Shown here in pieces: positions 1 through 11,700 of a DNA stretch of 64,000 nt. Source of the stretch: Aplidium turbinatum (lineage: Eukaryota; Chordata; Ascidiacea; Aplousobranchia; Polyclinidae); NCBI GenBank assembly GCA_918807975.1, contig OU964922.1, positions 21,998,329 through 22,062,328 of the forward strand. Reading direction: 5' to 3'. The translations under genes and the position numbers were made by a program. Positions within the stretch are counted from its first letter, which is position 1, and each line of letters starts with the position of its first letter. The notes under the pieces are model-generated. The model saw only the letters and a list, made by a program, of their open reading frames with translations. It was not told the DNA's origin and did no database searches.

Positions 1-2
1 CC

Positions 3-3000
3 CCTGGTCCGGCATATCCATTTTTTGTGGCTACCAGAGATATTCAATCATCGTGAGTAACCGAAGTGTTTTAGTTAGAAAAATATGACACTATAGGTCA
101 TGAAGTTTAGATGCAGACAGATTTAAACCTGTATTATGTATTATCTATAAAGAGTACGTAACAATCGTGTGAAATATCATGTTTGCGTTTGTCTACCAGA
201 AATAAATCATATTCAAATGTCGATTTTATCAGCGTTGTTGAAAACAAATTCTAAAATGTGCAATTCCAACGGTTTTATACCGTTTTTGCCATGGTAAAAG
301 TAATTATAATGATTTAGTTTCGTCTTATTAGAATAATTGTAAACTATTCGTAAAATTAAGGAAGAATCTTACAGAGTATACCACTAGGATCCACACTAGG
401 ACTACCTTTCTATTATTCAAAATGATGAAATAGGTTATATGAAGCTGTGCTTTAGTTCTCCAAGGCTATTCGCAATTGCAGTGTTAAGTTATTATAAAAT
501 AAATTTATTTTTTTAACAGTAGCTCAAAGTTATGAACAGGGTTGTGTTAAGCGTTTCCCATACCCCAGGCCGGAGTGAGCCTACGGCTGTTTTAGAGCCC
601 ATTCATTTTAGTTTGTTCAATGCTTTTTAGCTATTGTGAGACAGTAGAAAACGTATAAGTTTGGTATTGATTTAACTGTTAAATTTAAATGCAGCAACAT
701 AAGAGATAAAAAGTGAATTAAAGAATTTCAACTTTAAAACAAACTTCCCCAGTTGACAATACGAATTGAAATCGCATTTTCTACGTTTCATTTCAGGATT
801 AGTGTTAAAGCGAAATTACAGAAGAGCAATGTCAAACAAACGATCTGAGCACATACACTTGAACGCATGAATCCAATATGCAAATGACAATTTAGTCGAA
901 CAAAATTTTTCTCGGGTATATAAAGAAGTGACGAATCAAGAGAATTAGACGATGACGAATTAAACGAACTGAAATTTATACAAAAGATAGGAATCCTGCC
1001 AGAATTGACAAAATGTGTCGAATAAGGCGAACTGAAGAATTGAACGATGATAAATTAGACGAATTCTACTATACCACTATCTTCTCGCTTTCTCGGAAAA
1101 CGTCTTTCAACAGTTCATACAACAGGACTTTATTATCATTAAACACTCATGAAATGGCGAAGATGTTGGGTGTTAACAGCCAGCAGCGTTGACAGAGATG
1201 GCCTAACTAGGGTATTCGTTTGGACTAGAGATGATTTTATAGCTCAATTTGTTTTCAGCAGAGGCTTGTATTCGGAAGGAAACTCCACAATGCTGAACTG
1301 TTTGGAGCTATCTTGTTACGTTAGAATATTTTGCGTTCATTTCAATGTCTTGTTTTTCTAATGACAAAACATGCGTTATTTTTTGTTGTTATTTTTTTTG
1401 CATTGCCTTTGCATTGTTATGGAGTCAAGAACATCATGAAGTCCTAAGAGATTGTAGAGTCAAAGTTGAATATTTTCGACATGAATTCGAAACCCATGTT
1501 TAAAGCACAACAAAAGTGCCATGAACCCAAAGAACTAAAACAATAATTGAAACATGAAAACTAAAACAAATCAAGTTATTTCACAAATGTAAATAAAAAA
1601 CGACCTGTTTTAGCTGCAAATTGTATCTACATTTGTGAAGTAAACAACGATCATGCTCCAAACGAAACTCTATCTATTCCAAATCCGTTTATATGATTAG
1701 CAGACTTTAATATCAACTGCTGAATTGTTGGCATTTTAACTTTTTTTTCTAAAAAATGATGCTTGTCTTTTCAGACGAAAACCTCATATTCTTGTATCAG
1801 GAGCAGATAACGGAAAAGTTTACACCTTGTCTCCAGATTCCTGGAGCCCGTTCATTTGGGATTACACAGTGGAAGAGGTTGTATAATGTTTATTGCTACA
1901 CTATATAAAGATAAAACGAAATGTAAACTGCACGAATTAGGCATGACTACTGGACTCAATAAGGGAAAAAAAACTCTAATAGCTCCTCGAGCGATTTTCG
2001 GAAATTCCATGTACAGTATTGTATAGGCTACATTTGAAAACCACAAAATGTCAAGTACAAATAACTAATGATTTTTATGCTTAAAGATTATTTTATTTCG
2101 CCTTGGTTTTGTTAATAATTCTGGACATTAAAACTGTTCTTGCTTATAATATTATTTCAAATTAGTTTCATTGGCCTAGTTCTACTTTTTGATTGCAGTT
2201 TTTTTTTTTTTATAAAGGAACGGAAACTAATTTACTTCAGCCACATTTTTTAAGGAGGCGCGTAGAGAACATTTAACGTTTTATACAATTTCGCATGGAG
2301 GTGTAATTTGTAATATAACCGTTGTTTTTTTTAGATTTACGCTTCAGATGCTCCTATTGGAATTCCTGCTGTATATGACGTTGAAGGAGATGGAAATTCA
2401 GAAATTTTTATTCCTTCAGGAGACACTATTGCTGTGATGAGATATCGTAAGTTCAAGCTAGATGATAAATACTTGTATCAATTGCGTAACTACAATACCT
2501 TTAAAAAAAAACGTTTGTTGCTCTTCTTCTTCTTCAATTGCCTTGCCTGAACCAGGCATCGACGGCCTCAGATGAATAATTAGACCAAATGTTCCTATTA
2601 TATGTTGCATGGATGATTTTTTCTGTTTTGTCGTTAAATTGTTCCAGATGTGTTTGTCTGCCAGGTGCCCGCTTTCCAAAAATTTTACTAGTTAAAGAGA
2701 GATGCTCCAGTTTTTGCTTTCTTATTACATGGCCGAGAAATTTATATTGTCTGGTTTTCATACTTTTTAACAGAATTCTGGTTTGGTTAACTTGGTGTAG
2801 AATTTCTTTGTTTGTTTTCTTTGCCAGCCATGAAATGCGTTGCATTCTACGAAAGCACCACATTTCAAAAGCATTAATCTTTTCTGCCATTTTTGTTGAA
2901 ATATTGTTGCTCTTACAAACACGTATGATAACAAGTTAAATAAAACACTTATAAACAAACGTTAAAGTCGCACAACGTTAACGTTAGGATTAAACTTAAA

Positions 3001-3502
3001 GTTGACCTTTATTTTCTCTGTTCACGTGTCTGCTAGGTGTTTTAAACAATGATAGAATATAATATAGGCTCAGAAGCCTTTCAATTAAAATTCAATCGAA
3101 TGATGAAATAAACAGTAACTGAAATCAGTAGGGCTCAGTAACTTTCATCATCGTAAATACGACTTCATCATTATCTTATTCAAATACTGTTGGATGAATT
3201 TCATTTAAAGAAGATGCTGAGTAGGCTAAGCCTCTTTTTAAGGGGGCTAAATTGTATCCAATAAAAACTCAAATTTACAGGAATACGACATTGCCTGTTT
3301 TACTCTGTCTTTCTCTATAGTATTTTAATTCTATCATGAAAGCCTGGTAAATTAGTTTAATCAAATAGTTTTATGAAACAAGCACATTTCATTTTCAGAA
3401 CCATCTAGAGGAAGGATCAAGAGCCTCCCCTCGCATCCACAAATATGCTTTATGTTTTTTATATCACTATTTTTCTTTAACTTTATTTGGAGAATTCGGT
3501 AA
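3..3502 (+). CDS. FG-GAP/VCBS-type beta-propeller protein 1, 3' end, with C-terminal membrane segment (partial)
   Basis: This is the 3' part of a gene whose 5' end lies before the window. Exons read from splice sites are 3-52, 1775-1877, 2335-2446 and 3399-3502, giving 122 residues. Exon 2 reads KPHILVSGADNGKVYTL and exon 3 has the acidic loop DVEGDGNSEIFIP, typical of the calcium-binding blades of FG-GAP/VCBS propellers. The last exon adds a hydrophobic stretch (ICFMFFISLFFFNFIW) followed by RIR and a stop, so the product is probably a type I membrane protein with its propeller outside the cell. The introns after 52 (phase 2) and after 1877 (phase 0) fall at the same places and phases as two introns of the next gene, so the two are tandem paralogues. 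The ligand is unknown. Confidence 0.8.
53..1774 (+). other. Intron of propeller gene 1, nothing recognised
   Basis: It is bounded by a gtgagt donor and a ttttcag acceptor. Only short, chance-like reading frames are present, with no repeat pair or mobile element that I could recognise. Confidence 0.5.
2521..2940 (-). mobile_element. LINE 3' fragment (reverse-transcriptase C-terminal region)
   Basis: It lies on the - strand in the last intron of propeller gene 1. The conceptual product (2534-2890) reads NAFEMWCFRRMQRISW, then KTRQYKFLGHVIRK and GKRAPGRQ. These blocks are typical of the region after the reverse-transcriptase domain in many animal non-LTR retrotransposons. The frame breaks near its upstream end and no RT core or endonuclease is nearby, so it is a 5'-truncated dead copy. 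The clade is not assigned. Confidence 0.7.
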
Positions 3503-5628
3503 CAGATTTTGTAGGATATTCATTTAACACACGTAAAACTGTTTTGTTTATGAAATGAATGTATTATTCTAAATGAAGGTAGCGTGTATTTTAATGCCTG
3601 CACCTGAAGACAAAAGAAAGCACTTTCATCTGTAATTTACACAAAAATATCAACATATGCTATCATAAATTGTTATCACATAATTTAATCTCATCCTAGA
3701 CCTACGGGAAGCTTCACTTGTTGTTATCCCTCTGCCACTTCACCTGTGGCGGAAATGTAGGCTACTTTTCTGACTTACGAGTGAAAAAGTGGCTGAGATC
3801 ATCTGATGTGCACGATAAATGTCTATCCTGGTTATTTGTGCTCAGAGAACAATATCTTTATTAATACTGGCTGGATCTTGCACAGTGCCTAACAGTGTTA
3901 AGTTGTTCCAGTTCCATAAAAACATTTTTCTGCAAAATAAAAGAGCAAGGTATGAAAGAACTTGGCACACGTGAATCTAGTTTCTCGCTAAGTAGTTTTT
4001 TGGTAAGCATCGGACATTCATAGCTTCTTTTTTAATTAAAAAGGAGAACTTCCAAACAATTTTTATCAATGGTTTCTTCTCTTTCGTCCACTCTATATTA
4101 TGTATTTGTTCAATTTAAGTCATTTCAATATACTAAACATTCTGTAATATTATAATGGAGTAAGCGCAATACGATACTTCTATGTTATTCTTTCAAAAAA
4201 GTATTCGACATCAGTTGTAATGTAGGCTTCACTGTACAATATAAAACATCTAACAAATAACAGTTTCAGATCTTAAGTCAGGCTTGAAACTTGCAAGCCA
4301 TGAAGTTCACATGAAATAAAGATTTAAAGAAACTTTTCATTTGTTTAGTTTTTTTTGGCTTGATATCCAGTTTGTAATTTCGTTCTCACCAAGATACGCC
4401 TTTGTTGTATATAAGTACAGATTTGGAACAATCATTTATTTGCGTTTAATTGAATTTTGAATAAAATGATTTTTCCACTAAAATAAAATCAAATAACAAC
4501 TTTTATACATTTCCTTGCTCATTTTACTGCAGACTATGCCTACAAACTTTTTGATACGATTGTACAGAACAGAACTTGATTCGCTGCCGAAACATGCTTG
4601 CTATCGGTATGAAAATATAGAATGTTTCTCGGCAGGCGATTTGTAGCAAGAATTGACAGCGATAGACACGTGTTTCGCCCATGAGGCTGGGCTCATCAGT
4701 ATCGCACCGTATTCTAGCCACAAATTTATTCGACCACCGCTTTAGCAGTCAGTTTAACTCTTATCTTAATAGCACTGCAACTAAAAAAACGGTCAAGGCA
4801 AGGATGAGTATCCAAAAAATTGCTTAGCTTTGCTGAATAATGAAAAAAAAGCGATTTATTAGGTAGGTTGCCTGAATAGGCTAAAGATAAAATTATATTC
4901 TAAAACTAATACTCTGTAATGTTGATTTTCTACCTGATCAACAAGACTTAGGCCTACACGGACATTCACTGTACAAAGAGAAGCATGAGCATCAGCAAAA
5001 AGACTCCCTAAAAATAAGACGAGGCTAATGCCAGACTGAAGAAAACAGATATAATGGAGATTGAGTAAAGGTCAAAAGAAACTTTCGGGTCTGCAAAGGT
5101 ATTAATGAATAACAAACCGAAATATGCAAAGGGATGTTGTCATACCTTGCTTGCAGAGGTATCACTCGCAATGGTTCTTAAAAAGGAGAAACGTAGAAAT
5201 CGATGCGGCCTTCTTTCTTCATAACGCTTCCAAGCAAACCCATTACTTTTAAACTCTTTTGGTGAATGAGGCCTCCTCATAGGAGATGTTGGCCAGATGG
5301 CTGCAGTTTTGCCTTGTTGGCTGCAGTTTGGAAACTCATGTGAGAACAGCTGTTTCAACCGTTGCTTGGAACCAACTTCCGTTAGTATTATTGCAAATTA
5401 CTGGTGTGACTTGTGTAGAACTTTTTCATGTGACCTACTTTCAAACAAATTTAATTCCTGCAGCCCATTTGCCAAATTTTGCAACTGATCGGTTACTTGA
5501 TAGTAGTACCGGTAGCCTTGTTATCTATTATGCGCTTGTCGATTCTTTGTTATGCGAAATTATCTAAATAAAGGTTCTAATGAAGTGTGAGAACTCTGCA
5601 GATGCTTAGCTGGTCAGCCGCATGAAGC
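3503..5628. other. Intergenic spacer between the tandem propeller genes
   Basis: About 2.1 kb separates the stop of gene 1 from the presumed promoter of gene 2. I saw no convincing gene or repeat pair. It contains TAGGCTA at 3758 and 4877 and TAGGCCTA at 4949. An AATAAA at about 4315 is too far from the stop to assign with confidence. Confidence 0.4.
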
Positions 5629-5637
5629 TATATATAA
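5629..5637 (+). promoter_or_regulatory. Possible TATA box of propeller gene 2
   Basis: The string TATATATAA lies about 130 bases before the ATG at 5769, a plausible distance for a short 5' leader. In AT-rich DNA such strings arise by chance, so this is a weak call. Confidence 0.25.
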
Positions 5638-5768
5638 CCTACATTATACTGTATATTAGACAACAGTTTGTTCAAACAAATATTCTACCCTTTACTTAAT
5701 TGCCAAACTCACAAGCACAATCATTCATCTTCTTGTGTCTTTGGAATACGGAAGATTAATTGCATACG

Positions 5769-8700
5769 ATGAGGTGTTTGGTTTTTCTTGCATTGACGGC
5801 ATTGTGTGCTGCAGTCGACCCAACTCCTAAACAACTTTACGTGAGTGATACAGAGGTCTTTCCTGCCTTTTGCAATCTCATTAAGAACGATGTTTTAACC
5901 GGTGACCCATCAGAACCAGTATATGACCTCTCTTACAGCTCGTTTTCGCCGAATCCGTAAGTTTTATTTGATTTTAAATTGTAATATTTATTGCACAATA
6001 TAAACAATATTTTATAAGATGTATAAGTTGTTCATCTTAATTAAGGGTTAAAGTAAACCTATTAGTAAAAACAAATTAAAGTCTCTTTTCCAATTGCTTT
6101 CTTAAAAAGTACGTTATTTTATTCTTGTCTCATTGTACACGTCTTTTTGAAGTGTCGCTAAAACTCCTGCTGTTAGTGATACAAAGTTTTATATTATCAA
6201 TCAATCACACAACCAAACAAAATAGGTCTAGGTTAATTCTACTGTACTGTATTCTTACGGTAACCCTATAACTAAAGTTTGTTAGAATTTATTGTAATGA
6301 TACCATGGGGAAGATACCGCACAGGTAAAATTTATTTGTATGTTAGACGTCAATTGGATCCTATCATGCGAATTGAAGGAGTAAGCAAAAAGTACCTCGA
6401 CTCTACTCAAATGACGGGCACACTACTTTCCGACCAGCTGTCTTGGCCGAACCAAGTTGCATCGGTACCAAGTAAATACAATTCCGTTCCAATTAATTAC
6501 ACTTTCTTCTGGAAAACATAATAAAGTCTTCACCCAAAATGCATACATCCTTGATTCCTTGTGCATATTAATTGACTGAAATATTTTAAACAATAACAAT
6601 ATCATTTTTATTGAAATAAACGTTTATTCGCACAATTTTTATCATCCTTTTACATTTAAGTGCGAAGTGCAATCATCTTTATTGTTTACCACCTGTAAAA
6701 CTCGCTTGGGCATGAAATCGATAAAATTTTCGCATTTTTTTTGTATTTGTTCGTCGTGATACCAGACGTGAATTATGACCTTTATCAGATTAGTTTTGGT
6801 TGTATAATCCTTTTTGCGGAGACGAGTCATTATTGACCATAAATTTTCGATAGGATTTAATCTGGTGAGTTTCCAGGCCAGTTCAACACTTTTATCTTGT
6901 TTAATTTGAAAAAATTGGTCACAATTTTTGACGCATCGCAAGGAGCAAAGTTTTGTCGAAACATTGCTGAACCATCTGGAAGCGTCTAACGTGACGCAAT
7001 AATGTGTAATCTCTTTAAAATGCTCTTATTAAAGCCTATGAACTAACAGTATTAAACAACATGACTACCATAATAGAAATTAGTTTAGGATTGAATGAAA
7101 AAAGAATATCTTCAAAAACGTGAACAAACTGTCCTGAGTTAATTAATATGCACAAGGGTGTAAGTGAAGACGAAAATTAATGCCTGCTTATGCTTGCTAA
7201 CGATTTAAGCTGTCACCTTGGATTTTTTTCTGACATGAATAATCAGGTTATAGCCTACTGTAGGTAAAAAATTAAAACTTCGCTGCAAATGCTACATCCA
7301 GTAAATTTCAGTCAATTCAATAGGCTAGCCTACTGTTTTATATTTAGATGCATAAGACACTATAGTATTAAATAATACGATTAAAAACATACCACACGCT
7401 AAAGTAATGGAATAATTTTACTAGTGTTTGCAATATAAGTTTAACTTCCTCAATAAATAAACTTATTGTAGGGAATAAGCCACAGAGACTATTTAGAATG
7501 AATAAAGAGAGCTAACTTTAAATCAGGAAGCATGAGTGCTTAATATAACCTATCTTGATTACAACACATAAAAGATTACAATTTGAAAAACTAAGTAAAA
7601 TCATCAACTAAAAGAATGGAAAATAACTTACAACATACAAATTCTCCATTTTTGTTTTGCTCTGAGTTAAATTGATTAGTTTTATCTTTATTGCCTGCAC
7701 AGGTGGGATATTCTCCCTTCCTTATGTTTGGTCCGCGTCAACGGGATTTTTCATGCAAGGAAAAGATGATGGTGATATTGCTCTCTTTAGCATGACTGAT
7801 TTAATTGGAGGACAATCTAGTAAGGACAATGTATTTCTTGAATCACAGTTTCATTGTTCAATCCGACATTCCTGTTTGGTTAGCTACTTTTAAGTTTATC
7901 ATAACTGAAATGCTTTTATGAGTATCTTGCTACCGCTGCTACTATTTTTCGAGCAATGGATTGTTTTAGGACCAAGAATGTCATTTGTATTGGATCTAAT
8001 TGATTGAGTTGATTTAAAACATAATGTCCAAAGCGAACGTGATACCAACGCGAATTCAACCAATTAATAAAATAGACAAGATAGCATTATAGATCACTAG
8101 TTAAAAACCAATTCGCTGTAGCCTACAATAAAAGATAAAAACAATGCTATATTGCATTTAAGAACAATGCAATATTTTAGCTAAAACTAAACTTGTTTCT
8201 GATTAAGTTTATGTAGTTTACTTATAATAATGTTTCAATAATATTGGTGATGCTTTTAATAAATATGAAAATACTGAAATCAAATAAGATGCGAAAATAC
8301 CCTTTAACTAAATTTGATTGCCACACTTTTATCTAACCATGAACACAAGTGATTTATGATTGCAATCGTCATGTTTTAGTTCTGTTTTTTTTTTTTTTAG
8401 TTTTGTAATTTTTTTAGAGTTTTTAATTCATTTGTTCTTTTACAGATCCTGTTGTTATCTCATCCAATCCCACAGGAATATTGTGGTACTATCATCGTGT
8501 AGAGTGGTATGACATGAATGGAGATGGCTTCAAAGATGCAGTATCTGAACGGGCGAATGGAGGAGGACGTGAGATGATAATGATGACAATGCAAGCCTTT
8601 TTATTAAAAAAAAAATTGTTAAACAATCATAATACTAATATGGTAGGCCTATTGGACCATTCCAACTCCATACCTTCAAACTTGTTCTAGAGAGAGAGAC

Positions 8701-11700
8701 AAAATCTTTCTTATACAAATCCTCATCTAATTTTTGTTCCTGTTCAAATTTTGGCTTTTTATTTTATGTTTTTAAATTGCCTAGGTACGTGGAAGATTTT
8801 TTTTGAAAAAAAAACATTCTGTTTTGTGCTAATTTTGTCAAAGTTACAATTTTTTGTTATTTCGTGTGAAGACCACGTCGAGGCAAAAATGTTTAAATTC
8901 TTATTTTTATTTACAATGATGCCATGTCTTATTGAAGTGACTTCCGCTACTTAGTAACTCACAATTTTATCTAATTAACCTAATGTAATGTGCGACCAAA
9001 AATAAAATGTCACCCAAGATAAAATGTTTACATTCTTAGCTCTAAAAGGCCACGGTTTTATACTAAAGTAAGAGAATCAACCTCATTTCTTGTTTTTTGT
9101 ACATATATTTTTTTTTGCATTTCTATAGCATCAGCTAACGTCACACAATTAGTGTGGTTTGAAAATCCTGGAACGTATCAGTTGACTCCCAATTGGGATG
9201 TCCATGTTCTTCAGGAAAATGTGGAAGATGTTAATTTCCGAATACACCAAATCCCTTTTAACGGAAAGCTTACAACTGCAATTATCAGCAGTGGATTTTA
9301 CAGGTTAAAACAAACAACGTATTTAAAAAATTTAGAATTGTTTTAATAACTGAAAAATAAGTAGGCTATACTATTTCAGAGATTCTCAGCCTATTATGTC
9401 TATACATGGCGACTTGACGAGTGACTGAAATTGAAATAAAACTAGTCAGATTATATTTGAGCCCAATGCTACAATCATGGCTATGTAGAGATATCTCCAG
9501 GTGGCCATGCGGCAGTGTTTTTTTTAAGGTGTTTTGGGGGACCGAAACGGTCCCCCAAATTTCTCCAGCGGCTTCCCAAAATTTGGACTTGCAACTACAG
9601 TAGAAAAGTAATGGTTGTTTCTCGCTATGTCTTAAGCAAATATGGCTATTTTTTGGTATTTAAATGAAACACTTGCGGTCTCTTAAAACTACTTGGCGGT
9701 CACCCAAACCCAACCTTAAAAAAACCCTGGCCATGCCTACAACATATTACAACTTAATTAGTTCTAAGAGCTTTGTATTTGTAACAAGTGTTATAAAATT
9801 TTATGTAACTAACTTAATTGGAATTGTGCTTGCAAAATGAGCAGTTTGTCGGCTTATCGCGATGGCTTAGGGTAACTTTGAAACTTAAAGTAGGCTACTG
9901 TAATTAGGTACGGCACTACGGCAGCCTATAGTCGCAGAACAGGCAAGCGATTGTATTGCAATTGCAAATACAAAACAAAAAATGTTAATTTTTACGCTTT
10001 ATCATGTAATTTCAGTCAACTGTGCGAAGAAGTTAGGGTCGTAGGAAAGGTTTTGCGTTTATAACGCTATAATTTAATTTTCTGGAAAAATTTAATTTTG
10101 TGCTGTGAACAAGGCTTACGACCCCCTTCTCTTAACACGTTTGATGATTGCGGTATGTTGTTGTTTTGGCAGCAACAAGCTTTCTATTGTTTGGAGTGCG
10201 ACCGATGACTTCACAGACTTGTCGTCCATCCAAACTGTTGTCATTGACACATATGGCTGGTATTTCGACGTTGAGGTAACAACGTTTCATTTTTATTTAT
10301 TTCTTGCCCACATCGTTTTTAGTTGTTTTGCTTACAACAGAACTGTAGGTCATTGTACAAACATTACATGACAATGATTTTAATTTGTCAAAAACTCTTT
10401 GATATGCCATACTTGTTCTCAAATGTTTGTGTTGTAGTACGGCATTGATGTTTCAGGATTAACCCCATTTGGACTAAGCTCTTTTTCGTAATTATTGACC
10501 TGACGTGTGGACGTATTCCATCCACACTTATTTTCTTACAACTTTTGATAGAAAAACTCTATGAGGTTGCTATTTCGCAAAGTTAGTGAGAAGTTTGTGA
10601 CAAATCCAATAAAATGCTGAGTAGACAAATATACTCTACTAGTTTTTTACTATTGCACTTTTATTAAAAGTAGCCAGTATTTTTTTTAAATTTATGTAAT
10701 GTCTCCGCCATATTTTTCGTACAATCTCACTCAAAAGATAAATTGTCAATTTAGGAGACTTTTCAAAATTACACATCGACTGTTTTAAATTTAAGTATGG
10801 AATGACAAGTTTGATATGCAAAAAGAAATAAAAATGTAGCTGTTCATCCGTAAAAAAAAGTTGCAAAACTTGCCCTAGTCTTTGCCCACTGCAGATTTCC
10901 TCAGGTCTGAATGCTAATGACTCAAGGCTTTTTAAATAAATTGCAACACAATTAATTTATCGCTTCTGTAAATAAAGAATCTTCAATGTTGTAAACCAGG
11001 GGTCACCAAATGGCAGCCCGCGGGCCGCATACGGCCCGCCAAGCCGTTATGTGCGGCCCGCGAAAGGTATCAGCGTACAAGTATAACCAAAAATACTTTT
11101 CTTGAGGAGTGAGCATGAAGGTACTTTCCGGGAAGCATATTTTCGCTTTGCACATGATTCCACCGACCAACCAATCAGATTGTAGTTCTAGGTGTGGGTC
11201 GCCTAAAGTTATTTCAATGCGATGTCCAGCCACACTGTCCCAGTGGTTGATTGAAACGTCTGTTTTCGAATTTCGAAATTGTCTGTGAGCATAGGGTTGC
11301 TTATTTTAAGTTTGTAAATGTCATGTAAACACTAGTGTGCGTTTCGCCGTTGTTGTGTTTCACGAGCAGTGTTCCTTCATGCAAGTTTTTGTTGGCAAAA
11401 TAGGTCGGTGTGCCAACTCAATTTATAATAAATTAGCAAAATATTATATATAAATTTAAAGACTTTTTCTAGTTGTATCAAGAAAATGAAATATCTTTTG
11501 ACAGGTGTTGGTTGTAGGCTATTATGGTTGTATTTTCATAAAACAACTTAATTCTTGTTGTATTATGAAAATATTTAGTTTGGTACTGCAAAATGTTGTT
11601 AATCAACAATTCTTGCCATGCTGATAAGCACCGCAAGTGACAGTTGTCTAATAATTATCAAAAAAATATGGTTTTATAGACTCTCACAAAAAGGATGAAA